Below, piece after piece: positions 47,287 to 56,121 of a DNA stretch of 64,000 nt. The notes beneath the pieces are model-generated. The model ran no database searches and was not told the DNA's origin. It worked only from the letters and a program-made list of their open reading frames with translations. The DNA lies in NCBI GenBank assembly GCA_934717855.1, contig CAKUZI010000003.1:1-64000 (forward strand). Direction: 5' to 3'. The position numbers and the translations under genes are program-made. This DNA comes from an uncultured Candidatus Melainabacteria bacterium. Lineage in GTDB: Bacteria > Cyanobacteriota > Vampirovibrionia > Gastranaerophilales > Gastranaerophilaceae. Every line of letters begins with the position of its first letter. The stretch's first letter is position 1.

Positions 47287-50200
47287 TTAGACAAATTCAT
47301 TACGTGTCTTGTTTATATAATAAAACAAATCTGTCAAAATGTTAAATACTTCATTAAAATTCATGTATCTATTATTTAATAATAGTATAGATTGTCCATC
47401 AGTGCAAGATTTTGGTGCAATTGTAAATTTTATTCGTTTCAAAATTTCTGACGGCAATTTTTGTTGAATTAATTTCCATTCAGCTTGACTATATGGCGTG
47501 TAAATTCTTATATTGTCATCTGTTTCACGAATTAAAGAAATTCTTACATCAGTTGCAGAAAGTCTTAAGCGGATTAATTTTATTAAATTTTCAACACTTT
47601 CTGGCGGTTTAGCAAATCTGTCTTTCCACTCTTCTGTAATATAATCCAATTCAACATCTGATTTTACATCCGCCAAGCGTTTATATTCAATCATTTTTTG
47701 TTCGGCAGAGCCAACCCATTCATCAGGAATAAACGCTGTAACATTTATATCAACAATTGTAGGAGTTGCTTTTTCAACAGCTTGTCCTTGAAGTTCTTGG
47801 ACTGTTTCTTCCAAAAGCTGACAATACGTATCAAATCCGACATTCACCATATGACCATGTTGTTTTGTGCCGAGAATATTCCCGACACCTCTAATTTCAA
47901 CATCACGCATCGCTATCTGATAGCCACTACCAAGAGTTGTAAATTCTTTTATTGCTTTCAACCTCTGAACAGCATCACGGGTAATTTCTTTTGATTTTGT
48001 GTAAAAACAGTAGCAATAAGCTTGTCTTTGCGAACGTCCGACGCGCCCTCGTAATTGATAAAGTTGAGCAAGTCCAAATTTATCTGCGTTATGAATAATC
48101 ATAGTATTTGCGTTTGGAATATCGATGCCGTTTTCAATAATTGTAGTCGCTAAAAGTACGTCATACTCATGGTTTGCAAAATCTATGATAATTTTTTCAA
48201 GCTCTTTTTCATTCATCTGACCATGTCCGATTGCAATACGTGCATTCGGAACAAGTTTTTGAAGCTGAAATTTAAATTCATCAATGGTTTCCACCCTATT
48301 ATAAAGATAAAAAACTTGCCCCTCTCTATCGAGTTCATGGGTAATCGCGTTTTTCACCATATTTTCATTCCACTCGCCGACAAAAGTTTTAATTGGAAGT
48401 CTGTTTTTAGGTGGAGTGTTGATTATAGACATATCTTTAATTCCGGAAAGTGACATATAGAGTGTTCTCGGAATAGGCGTTGCCGACATCGTAATAATAT
48501 CAATGTTTTCACGCAAAGATTTTAATTTTTCTTTATGACGAACTCCAAATCTATGCTCTTCATCAATTACAACCAAACCTAAATCTTTGAAAATAATTCC
48601 CTCTTGCAAAAGCCTGTGAGTTCCGACAACCACGTCACATTCCCCAGTTGCAAGATGTTTAATCGTTTCTTTTTGCTCTTTTGCAGTTCTGAAACGTGAC
48701 AAAAGTTCAACGGTTACTCCAAAAGGCTTAAATCTTTCGGAAATTGTCTGATAATGCTGGAACGCCAAAATAGTTGTCGGAACAACGACTGCAACCTGTT
48801 TACCGGAAGTCACAGCCTTGAAAATCCCACGCATCGCAACTTCTGTTTTGCCAAACCCAACATCTCCGCAAATAAGTCTATCCATCGGTTGTTCGCTTTC
48901 CATATCAGATTTTACATCATTTATCGCTTTCATTTGATCAGGAGTTTCGGTGTATTCAAATGCCTCTTCCATCTCAACTTGCCAATTTGTGTCAGGCAAA
49001 AATTGAATACCCTTTTGCATTTTACGTTTTGCATAAAGACGCAAAAGATCATATGCAACTTGTTCAACTTCTTTCTTAACCCGAGTTTTGGTATTCTCCC
49101 AATCTTTTCCACCCATTCTGGAAAGTTTTGGTTTTATAGCGCCGGAACCACGATAACGAACAAGCAAATTTATTTGTTCAGCCGGAATATGCAATCTGTC
49201 TTTGTTTGCGTATTCGATAGTTAAATAATCTTTGAGCTGACCATCAATTTCTTGTTGCGAAAGTCCTTTATAAATTCCAACCCCGTGAATACTGTGGACT
49301 ACATATTCTCCCTCTTTTATATCATTAATATTTTCGATATATTCAGGTTTCTCCTTGTAATAAGAACGTTTTTGTGAAGTAATTTCTTTATTTCTCTTAT
49401 TGAAAAGTTCTCTATCAGTGAGGATTATAGTCTTAAAATCTTCTAAAATAGCACCATGAGATGAAATACTTTCATTGTATTCGACATCAAAAATATCGCG
49501 CTCGGCAAGAATTTCTTTTACACGCTCAGGATAGTCAGTGGCGATAATTATTCTCCACCCCTCGCGGTTGTGGGGAGAGGGTGCCTGAAAGGCGGGTGAG
49601 GGGGTAAAATTCTCACCATTTTTGTATTTTCTTATAAACTCTGCGATATGATCCAAATTAGCTTCAAAGCTTTGAATAGTCTGAGTATTGAACTCGACAA
49701 TTTCGTCCATTTCGCTGTCTATAAAGTTATTTAGCCCGATTTTTACAAACCCTGCAATTTTATTGATAAATTCTTCAAAAGTCACATGATTTCGACCTAT
49801 CAATGGCTCATTCAAATTGAGTTTTAAGTTTTCTTGAAGCTGTTCTTCAAAATTTTTGTCTAAATATTCGTATTTCGAATAAAGTTCAGATGTTTCATCT
49901 AAAACCAAAATATAATCATTAAAATAATCCAAAATATTGACTAAATCGTTATTAAAATAGTTTTGATAAACCTCAATTCCTTCGAAATAACCTTTTTCAT
50001 CTCCCTCATCTTTTGGAGCTAATTTTTGCCATAAATCATCAACCACTTTTTCCAAAGTAAACTTATACATCGGCAAAATTTCAGCAGATTTCAATTTTTC
50101 AATAGACTTTTGCGTTTCGTTGTTAAAATATCTTATATCAACGATTTCGTCTCCCCAAAGCTCAATTCTCACAGGGTGTTTGTCTAGTGAGTAAAAATCA

Positions 50201-50721
50201 ACAATATCGCCACGGATACTAAATTCTCCGATGTCAGAGACCATTGTGGAATGCTTATAACCAAGGTCTACAAACTTTTGAGCCAAGTCTTTTGTGTTAA
50301 TTTCGTCACCAACATTGAGAGTTGTTGAATTCTTTTTATAGAAATTTTCTTGCGGAAATTTTTCCAAAAGAGCTTTGACTGGAGCAATTACAATATTAGG
50401 TTTTTCAGTTAAAACTCTATATTGCTCCGCATAATCATATCTGTTTGGAGAAACCGTTTCATACATAGATATATTTTGAAACGGCAAAATTTCTGATTTA
50501 ACCCCAAAAGCTTTTTGTAAATCGTTTTGGTATTTTAAAGCATTTTGTTCATTTGATGTGATAAACAGAATTTTTTTGTCAGTAATTTTACGAATTTTTG
50601 TAACAAGTAAAAGTCTTAAAATCGTAGTTAAGCCTGTTGCTGCAAACGAAAACGACTTTGCAAGAAATCTTTCAAACAAAGCATAATTTTCATTATTTTC
50701 AGGTACGTTGATTTTGAACAT
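47287..50721 (-). CDS. mfd: Transcription-repair coupling factor Mfd
   Basis: Mfd removes RNA polymerase stalled at DNA lesions and recruits UvrA. The 1144-residue protein has the N-terminal UvrB-like module, the RNA polymerase-interacting domain (GEYVVHSIHGVGIYKGL, about residue 490) and the superfamily-2 translocase. Translocase motifs are ICGDVGFGKTEVAMR, VVGTHRLLQ, VVIDEEHRFGV, MSATPIPRTLYMS and QLRGRVGRS, followed by the C-terminal TRCF domain. Residues about 372-389 (FTPSPAFQAPSPHNREG) are encoded by an inserted repeat, in frame and without disrupting the gene. No clear ribosome site precedes the ATG. An inverted-repeat element lies immediately upstream. Confidence 0.96.
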   Translation of the reverse strand: MFKINVPENNENYALFERFLAKSFSFAATGLTTILRLLLVTKIRKITDKKILFITSNEQNALKYQNDLQKAFGVKSEILPFQNISMYETVSPNRYDYAEQYRVLTEKPNIVIAPVKALLEKFPQENFYKKNSTTLNVGDEINTKDLAQKFVDLGYKHSTMVSDIGEFSIRGDIVDFYSLDKHPVRIELWGDEIVDIRYFNNETQKSIEKLKSAEILPMYKFTLEKVVDDLWQKLAPKDEGDEKGYFEGIEVYQNYFNNDLVNILDYFNDYILVLDETSELYSKYEYLDKNFEEQLQENLKLNLNEPLIGRNHVTFEEFINKIAGFVKIGLNNFIDSEMDEIVEFNTQTIQSFEANLDHIAEFIRKYKNGENFTPSPAFQAPSPHNREGWRIIIATDYPERVKEILAERDIFDVEYNESISSHGAILEDFKTIILTDRELFNKRNKEITSQKRSYYKEKPEYIENINDIKEGEYVVHSIHGVGIYKGLSQQEIDGQLKDYLTIEYANKDRLHIPAEQINLLVRYRGSGAIKPKLSRMGGKDWENTKTRVKKEVEQVAYDLLRLYAKRKMQKGIQFLPDTNWQVEMEEAFEYTETPDQMKAINDVKSDMESEQPMDRLICGDVGFGKTEVAMRGIFKAVTSGKQVAVVVPTTILAFQHYQTISERFKPFGVTVELLSRFRTAKEQKETIKHLATGECDVVVGTHRLLQEGIIFKDLGLVVIDEEHRFGVRHKEKLKSLRENIDIITMSATPIPRTLYMSLSGIKDMSIINTPPKNRLPIKTFVGEWNENMVKNAITHELDREGQVFYLYNRVETIDEFKFQLQKLVPNARIAIGHGQMNEKELEKIIIDFANHEYDVLLATTIIENGIDIPNANTMIIHNADKFGLAQLYQLRGRVGRSQRQAYCYCFYTKSKEITRDAVQRLKAIKEFTTLGSGYQIAMRDVEIRGVGNILGTKQHGHMVNVGFDTYCQLLEETVQELQGQAVEKATPTIVDINVTAFIPDEWVGSAEQKMIEYKRLADVKSDVELDYITEEWKDRFAKPPESVENLIKLIRLRLSATDVRISLIRETDDNIRIYTPYSQAEWKLIQQKLPSEILKRIKFTIAPKSCTDGQSILLLNNRYMNFNEVFNILTDLFYYINKTRNEFV
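49555..49607. repeat. GC-rich dispersed-type repeat inside mfd
   Basis: A GC-rich stretch in an otherwise AT-rich gene contains GTGGGGAGAGGGTGCC and GGCGGGTGAGGGGG. In reverse these read as the 'CCCTCACCCGCC...ACCCTCTCCCCAC' repeats common between genes of many bacteria. It keeps the mfd frame open and encodes a Pro/Ser-rich insert of about 17 residues. Confidence 0.65.
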
Positions 50722-50730
50722 AAGATTTAG

Positions 50731-50843
50731 GTGAGTAGTGAATGGTGAATAGTGAATGGTTCATTTAAGTCTAAATATCAAAAAGATTGTTTAAATTTAT
50801 GCTTCCGTAATAGCCTACTCACCACTCACAATTCACTATTCAC
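50731..50843. repeat. Inverted-repeat element built of GTGAATAGTGAATGG units
   Basis: The left arm (50731-50759) contains GTGAGTAGTGAATGGTGAAT. The right arm (50815-50843) is its imperfect reverse complement. The roughly 55-nt centre is AT-rich. It fills the gap between mfd and the 113-residue gene. A related element lies at 31482-31582. Confidence 0.65.
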
Positions 50844-50846
50844 GAA

Positions 50847-51188
50847 TTATTTATCATTCCCATTCGGGCTAACATATTCAATACCCATTCCCTTAAGCGT
50901 TCTGATAAAGTTTTGGGCACAAATTTTTTGAGCTTCCGGCGGAACAATTCTTAAGATTTCTACTGTTTTAGAGATTACAGGATCTTTGTCATACCAACGA
51001 TTATTTGCATTAACTGGTTTGACCATCGCATAAAACTTGTCGATAGTTTCTTTTGAAACTTTTTCCTCAATTTTTTGTAGAAAAATCTCTGCTTGAGCTC
51101 TCAATTCTGTTTGATAATTTTTTAAAAGCTCAATAACTTCAAGTAATAGTGGATCGTGATCATACCAACGTTTGTATGCAGGTGACAT
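50847..51188 (-). CDS. Small protein with two tandem RWYD-DP repeats
   Basis: The 113-residue protein is an internal duplication. Each half begins with a near-identical phrase (KRWYDHDPLLLEVIELL at residue 6 and NRWYDKDPVISKTVEIL at residue 63) followed by one amphipathic helix containing a conserved Q..A..F/L pattern. I do not recognise a named family. It is soluble and probably a helical hairpin pair. Its ATG overlaps the murA stop codon (TAATG), so it is translationally coupled to murA. It may therefore act with wall-precursor synthesis, but that is inference from position alone. Confidence 0.65.
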   Translation of the reverse strand: MSPAYKRWYDHDPLLLEVIELLKNYQTELRAQAEIFLQKIEEKVSKETIDKFYAMVKPVNANNRWYDKDPVISKTVEILRIVPPEAQKICAQNFIRTLKGMGIEYVSPNGNDK

Positions 51189-52528
51189 TATAATAAGCCC
51201 TCCGGTAGTTTTGGCTCGATAGTTGACGGTGTTATTACCTCGTCATTTTTTCTTTCTATCTTGCCTCCCAATAATCTTAGCTTATTTTCAAAATTTTCGT
51301 ATCCTCTATCTATATGATGTAAGTTTTCAATAGTAGAATTGCCATCAGCCATCAAAGCTGCAACTACCAATGATGCTCCGGCCCTCAAATCGCTTGCTGC
51401 AAGAGTTGCACCGGTAAGTTTTTTTACACCTTTAATAATTGCGTGATTTCTGTCTTGGTGAATATCAGCACCCATTCTGCGAAGTTCAGGAACTTGCATA
51501 AATCTGTTTTCGTACAAACTTTCAGTGATAATTCCGACTCCGTTTGCAGTTGTCAAAAGTGTCATTGCCATAGATTGCAAGTCTGTAGGAAATCCAGGGT
51601 ATGGCTGAGTAATAAAGTTGATTGAGTTCAATCTGTTTTTGCAAGAAACTTCCAAAATGTTTGGATCAACAAGTTTAATGTTAGCCCCCATTTTCAACAA
51701 TTTGTCTGTAAAGAATGTCAAGTGAGCAGGGAACACATTTTTAATAATGGCTTTCCCTCTTGTTGCAATAATTGCAGACATAAATGTTCCGGCTTCAATT
51801 CTGTCAGGAATAGTTGTGTACTCAATAGGGTGTAAATTGTCTTGTTTAACACCGTTGATTACGATTTCTGACGTACCGGCACCGTTAACATCAGCTCCCA
51901 TTGTGTTTAAGAAATTTGCTAAGTCAACGATTTCAGGTTCTTGTGCAGCGTTTTGAATTCTTGTAGAACCCTCTGCCAAAATAGACGCAAGCATAAGGTT
52001 TTCTGTTGCGCCTACAGACGGAATATCTAAATAAATATCAGTACCAACAAGTTTTGGAACTTTTGCGTGAACATAACCGTTTTCGATTTTTATTTTAGCT
52101 CCCAAAGCTTCTAAGCCTCTAATGTGGAAATCTACACGGCGTTCGCCGATAGCACATCCACCAGGCATTGCAACAATAGCTTCTCTGCAACGAGAAACAA
52201 GTGCACCAAGAACGATGAATGAAGCTCTCATTTTGCTAACAAGTTCATATTTCGCTGTAATGCTTGTTAAATTTGTTGCATCAATGCTTACGGATTTTTC
52301 TTTTTTGTCGTAATGAGTAACTGCGCCAAGTTGTTCAATTACACTCAACATAATTTCAACGTCTGTCAAATCCGGTACGTTATAAATCTTTGTTTCACCT
52401 TTAGCCAACAATGCGGCTGCCATTAATTTCAATACTGAGTTTTTAGCTCCACCGATTGAAACTTCACCTTTTAACGGGGTACCACCTTTTATATAAAATT
52501 TCTCTGTCAATTTTCTTACCTTTTTCAA
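51188..52528 (-). CDS. murA: UDP-N-acetylglucosamine 1-carboxyvinyltransferase
   Basis: MurA transfers enolpyruvate to UDP-GlcNAc, the first committed step of peptidoglycan synthesis. The 446-residue protein has the start IKGGTPLKGEVSIGGAKNS with the catalytic-region Lys-Asn. The active-site Cys lies in the loop PGGCAIGERRVDFHIRG (residue about 123), then DRIEAGTFM and the late LRAGASLVVAAL follow. The loop residue is Cys, not Asp, so natural fosfomycin insensitivity by that route is not expected. A short extended C-terminus follows. The ribosome site is not obvious; the start was taken as the first in-frame ATG near the conserved N-terminus. It is coupled to the small RWYD protein. Confidence 0.96.
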   Translation of the reverse strand: MKKVRKLTEKFYIKGGTPLKGEVSIGGAKNSVLKLMAAALLAKGETKIYNVPDLTDVEIMLSVIEQLGAVTHYDKKEKSVSIDATNLTSITAKYELVSKMRASFIVLGALVSRCREAIVAMPGGCAIGERRVDFHIRGLEALGAKIKIENGYVHAKVPKLVGTDIYLDIPSVGATENLMLASILAEGSTRIQNAAQEPEIVDLANFLNTMGADVNGAGTSEIVINGVKQDNLHPIEYTTIPDRIEAGTFMSAIIATRGKAIIKNVFPAHLTFFTDKLLKMGANIKLVDPNILEVSCKNRLNSINFITQPYPGFPTDLQSMAMTLLTTANGVGIITESLYENRFMQVPELRRMGADIHQDRNHAIIKGVKKLTGATLAASDLRAGASLVVAALMADGNSTIENLHHIDRGYENFENKLRLLGGKIERKNDEVITPSTIEPKLPEGLL

Positions 52529-52628
52529 TATTAATATTTACTTCACCTTTTATAATAATACAATTAGATTGCATTGTTGTAAATAAGTTAAATTATGTAA
52601 AGATAAATTTCTCGTTTAAATCTTGCAG

Positions 52629-52740
52629 TCGAACATGAGGTGGGCATAAACATTGGGTCAAAGGGCGGGTGGAGCGCACGGTCAAAACCTTACACCAAAC
52701 AATGAAGTAGGAATGAACATTGTGGCAGAGGGTGAAAATA
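52629..52740. other. GC-rich unexplained patch between murA and grpE
   Basis: The 292-nt gap between these divergent genes holds a G-rich stretch (for example GGGTCAAAGGGCGGGTGGAG) unlike its AT-rich surroundings. It has an imperfect direct repeat starting AACATTG at 52649 and 52716. It matches no RNA family I can recognise and no credible ORF. Confidence 0.4.
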
Positions 52741-52761
52741 TTAATAAATAATAAATTTTTC

Positions 52762-52789
52762 TTGAGAAAAGTATTTGATATACTATAAT
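52762..52789 (+). promoter_or_regulatory. Sigma-70-type promoter of grpE
   Basis: TTGAGA (52762-52767), a 16-nt spacer and a perfect TATAAT (52784-52789) lie 31 nt before the start. No CIRCE operator is visible nearby. Confidence 0.7.
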
Positions 52790-52820
52790 ATTTTTATACG
52801 TAGAATAAAGAGGTAGAGAA

Positions 52821-53402
52821 ATGTCACACAAACATCATAACAATAACCCGTTTAAAAATGCGGATATAGATGAAACTATTGAAGATACAAAAGAAGTAGC
52901 AGAAAAAACAGAAGAAAAAGTTGAAGAAAAATCAACAGACAACAATTCTGAATTGACAGCTTTGCAAGAAAAATACGACAACTTAAATCAACAATATTTG
53001 AGACTTGCTGCCGATTTTGACAACTTCCGCAAAAGACAAGAACAAGAAAGAGAAAACTTGTTGAAATTCGGAACAGAAAATGCTCTTAAAAAAATGCTTG
53101 AAGTTTTGGACAACTTTGAACGTGGTAAAAAAGCTTTGGAAAAAGTTGAAGATTGTGAAAAAGTTAAAGAAAGTTTTGATTTGGTTCACAAGCAAGTGAT
53201 TGATACGCTTACTAAATTGGGTTTGGAAACTATTGAAACAGAGGGTAAAGAATTTAACCCGAATTTCCATGATGCTGTTATGCAAACTCCAACTTCGGAG
53301 CATCCTGAGCACACAATTATAAATGAATTACAAAAAGGATATAAGATGGGAGACAAGGTTTTGAGACCTGCTCTTGTTAATGTTGCTACTGCCGAAAATT
53401 AA
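52821..53402 (+). CDS. grpE: Nucleotide exchange factor GrpE
   Basis: GrpE releases ADP from the chaperone DnaK. The 193-residue protein has a disordered acidic start with a His/Asn-rich tip (MSHKHHNNN), then a long coiled coil (about residues 45-95, YLRLAADFDNFRKRQEQERE). The beta-wing domain comprises LGLETIETEGKEFNPNFHDAVM and the ending GYKMGDKVLRPALVNVA (in parts). A GAGG ribosome site and a good promoter precede it. It is followed by dnaJ after 95 nt. The dnaK gene, often between them, is not here. Confidence 0.95.
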   Translation: MSHKHHNNNPFKNADIDETIEDTKEVAEKTEEKVEEKSTDNNSELTALQEKYDNLNQQYLRLAADFDNFRKRQEQERENLLKFGTENALKKMLEVLDNFERGKKALEKVEDCEKVKESFDLVHKQVIDTLTKLGLETIETEGKEFNPNFHDAVMQTPTSEHPEHTIINELQKGYKMGDKVLRPALVNVATAEN

Positions 53403-53497
53403 TTTCGGCAGTAATTTTTTGCAAACTTTGCCCTTGCGGATTTACATGATAGAATAAAATTAAAACAGATTGATTGGAATAGGGAAAATTATTATAA

Positions 53498-54628
53498 ATG
53501 ACTGATTATTACGAAATACTAGAGGTTTCTAGAGAGGCCACAAAGGAAGAAATAAAATCCGCTTTCAGAAAGAAAGCTCGTACATTGCACCCCGACGTAA
53601 ATAAAGCACCTGATGCAGAAGAAAAATTCAAAGAATTAGGTAAAGCTTACGAAACATTAATGGATGACAACAAACGTGCAACTTATGACAGGTATGGCGA
53701 AGACGGACTTAAAGACGCCGGTTTTAGTACAAATGGCCCATTTGATGCAGGTTTTGGCGATTTAAATGATATATTTAGTTCATTCTTTGGCGGAATGGGA
53801 GGCTTTGGTTTTGGAGGAAGACCTGATCCTAACGCTCCGATTGAGGGTGACGACCTTAGACTTGATATAGAAATTGATTTTGAACAAGCTGTTTTTGGCT
53901 GTGAAAAAGAAATAAAATTCGATCACTTGGAACTTTGTCCAGAATGTGGTGGGACAGGTGCTGAAAAAGGTTCTCAGCCTGTAACTTGTCCGACTTGTCA
54001 TGGTACAGGTCAGGTGAAACAAGTTATGAGAACTCCTTTGGGTTCAATTGCTCAAATTGTTTCTTGTCCTGATTGTCACGGAAAAGGGAAGAAGATTTCA
54101 AGTCCTTGTAAAGTTTGTAAGGGGAATGGAAAAGTTCAAAAAGAAAAAAAATTAACTATCAAAATCCCTGCGGGTGTTGATAATATGTCTAAAATCAGAG
54201 TTTCCAGAGAGGGTGATGCCGGCACAAACGGCGGACCGGCAGGAGATTTGTATGTAGTTTTACATGTAAAAGCTTCTGATTACTTCAAAAGAGAGGGAAA
54301 TGATGTTTATTCAAGACTTGATATAACTCCAGCACAAGCAGTTCTTGGTGATGAAGTTGTTATAAAAACGCTTGACGGAGAGAAAAAAATCTCGGTACAA
54401 GCCGGAGTTCAAAGCGGGAATTCTATAAAAATAAAAGGAGCAGGAGTTCCTTATATTCAAAGACCGTCTCAAAGAGGAGATCATATTGTTGTAGTTTCTG
54501 TAAAAACTCCAACAAAATTGAGCGATGAAGAAAGAAATTTGTATAGAAAATTATACGAAATTCAATACAACAAAAAAGCAACACAACAATCTTCAATTAT
54601 GGATAAAGTAAAGGGAGTGTTTCAATAA
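53498..54628 (+). CDS. dnaJ: Chaperone protein DnaJ
   Basis: DnaJ delivers substrates to DnaK and stimulates its ATPase. The 376-residue protein has the J domain with the catalytic HPD (LHPDVNKAPDAEEKF), a Gly/Phe-rich linker (FGGMGGFGFGG), and the zinc domain with all four CxxCxGxG repeats (CPECGGTG, CPTCHGTG, CPDCHGKG, CKVCKGNG). Two C-terminal substrate-binding barrels follow. It is a full type I DnaJ. Its stop overlaps the start of the beta-propeller gene (TAATG), an unusual coupling. Confidence 0.97.
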   Translation: MTDYYEILEVSREATKEEIKSAFRKKARTLHPDVNKAPDAEEKFKELGKAYETLMDDNKRATYDRYGEDGLKDAGFSTNGPFDAGFGDLNDIFSSFFGGMGGFGFGGRPDPNAPIEGDDLRLDIEIDFEQAVFGCEKEIKFDHLELCPECGGTGAEKGSQPVTCPTCHGTGQVKQVMRTPLGSIAQIVSCPDCHGKGKKISSPCKVCKGNGKVQKEKKLTIKIPAGVDNMSKIRVSREGDAGTNGGPAGDLYVVLHVKASDYFKREGNDVYSRLDITPAQAVLGDEVVIKTLDGEKKISVQAGVQSGNSIKIKGAGVPYIQRPSQRGDHIVVVSVKTPTKLSDEERNLYRKLYEIQYNKKATQQSSIMDKVKGVFQ

Positions 54629-56106
54629 TGAGAGAAGAAACAGCAGGGAAGTTAAGCAAATGGATAGCTAAAATTTTATTGTTATCAGCTTTAACAGTAA
54701 CATGTTCTGTACCGGTTTTTGCTGGCACTATTCCTGACATTGTTCAGCAAACAATAAGCAAAGATTTTCCAAAAACTACTTTCAGGTTTGACGGAATGAT
54801 AATTTTGCCTGATGGAACAATGTATTTACCGCTGTTTCCTGCTAGAATTATTAAAACAGACAAACTCGCTATAAAACAAACATATCCGTCTGGTAAAACT
54901 TTGGCCGCAAAGCCAAATATTGTAATATTTAACAATGATTTTGCATTATTAAAAGTTTTGACAGACACCCACGGAAACAAAACTATTTTCAAAATGGCAA
55001 ACCCTCCATTGGAATTAAGAACCGGACTTTTGCCTCAAGATATGCTTGTTCCAAAAGGTTTAGTAATTCCTGAAAATATGAAATCTATTGTTGGAAATCT
55101 TCAAATTCAAACAATCAATGATCCCGGAATTAGAGTTGAAAACTCAAAACCTGTTGTGACAGGTCTTTCCGGAACAACATTGAAGACACTTTCTCAAATT
55201 CCTCAATTAAAAAATAAGAATTTTTATGTGTCTTCACCATATTCAAAAAATATTCAAGTGTTGAATTTAGGTGCTAAAACTCCTGAATATTCGCTTGCAC
55301 AAACAAACGTGCCGATTTCAATGAAAGCTTATGATGACAAGTTTTTGCTTGTAACTGCGTATGACAAAACATCTGTGGATGTAATTTCGTTGGCAGATGA
55401 TCAAATTATCAAACAAATTAATACAAAAACTCAACCGGATAACATTGTTATAGACAATAACAAGAAAATTGCATATGTTTCTAGTTCAATAGATTCAAGT
55501 ATTTATATGGTTAATCTTGAAACTATGACACTTTCAAAACAAATTAAAATTACGGGTATGTGTGAAAAACTTACTTTGTCAGAAGATGGCTCAAAGTTGT
55601 TTTATTATGACCCTAAAACCCGTGATATTTGGGGTATTGAACTTGATAACAATTATTTGTTAAAAGAAATCGGAAAATTCCCGAATGTTTCAAAAATTGC
55701 TTATACAAATGGAAAAGTTTACGTAACAAGTAGAACAAAAAATCGAATTGCAATTATAGATTATGATACAGTTGGACTAATTGTAGAAATGGAAATTTGT
55801 GAAAAACCGATAGATATGCAAGTTTTCCATAACAGAGTTTATGTTCTTGGTGCGGGAGATAACTCTATTCAAGTAATTGACGCTAAGACAGATGCGGTTA
55901 CTGATGCAATTTATTTGAATACAAATGGTTTTTCAACAAAAATCAGCTGGATTGAGGGAACTAATATTGCCTTAATTACAGATACAAAAGCATCATTATA
56001 CACTGTATTTGACCTTGGAATGAATAGAGTTATAAAAACTATTCCGATTGATATTCCGGCAAATTCTATTGTAGTAACCGAAAAAGTTAAAAAAATTAAT
56101 AAATAG
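54628..56106 (+). CDS. Secreted beta-propeller (YncE-like) protein
   Basis: The 492-residue protein has a signal peptide (KWIAKILLLSALTVTCSVPVFA) and an N-terminal domain of about 180 residues. A seven-bladed-propeller-like repeat region follows, with blades such as KIAYVSSSIDSSIYMVNLETMTL, GKVYVTSRTKNRIAIIDYD and NRVYVLGAGDNSIQVIDAKTD (each given as a fragment of its blade). This is the 40-residue YVTN/YncE pattern of secreted or periplasmic proteins. The ligand is unknown. It is translationally coupled to dnaJ, so heat-shock or stress co-expression is possible. Confidence 0.78.
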   Translation: MREETAGKLSKWIAKILLLSALTVTCSVPVFAGTIPDIVQQTISKDFPKTTFRFDGMIILPDGTMYLPLFPARIIKTDKLAIKQTYPSGKTLAAKPNIVIFNNDFALLKVLTDTHGNKTIFKMANPPLELRTGLLPQDMLVPKGLVIPENMKSIVGNLQIQTINDPGIRVENSKPVVTGLSGTTLKTLSQIPQLKNKNFYVSSPYSKNIQVLNLGAKTPEYSLAQTNVPISMKAYDDKFLLVTAYDKTSVDVISLADDQIIKQINTKTQPDNIVIDNNKKIAYVSSSIDSSIYMVNLETMTLSKQIKITGMCEKLTLSEDGSKLFYYDPKTRDIWGIELDNNYLLKEIGKFPNVSKIAYTNGKVYVTSRTKNRIAIIDYDTVGLIVEMEICEKPIDMQVFHNRVYVLGAGDNSIQVIDAKTDAVTDAIYLNTNGFSTKISWIEGTNIALITDTKASLYTVFDLGMNRVIKTIPIDIPANSIVVTEKVKKINK

Positions 56107-56121
56107 TTTTAAGGATAAAAA

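Noticed and set aside
52529..52820. CIRCE heat-shock operator upstream of grpE
   Set aside because: I looked for TTAGCACTC-N9-GAGTGCTAA and found nothing similar.
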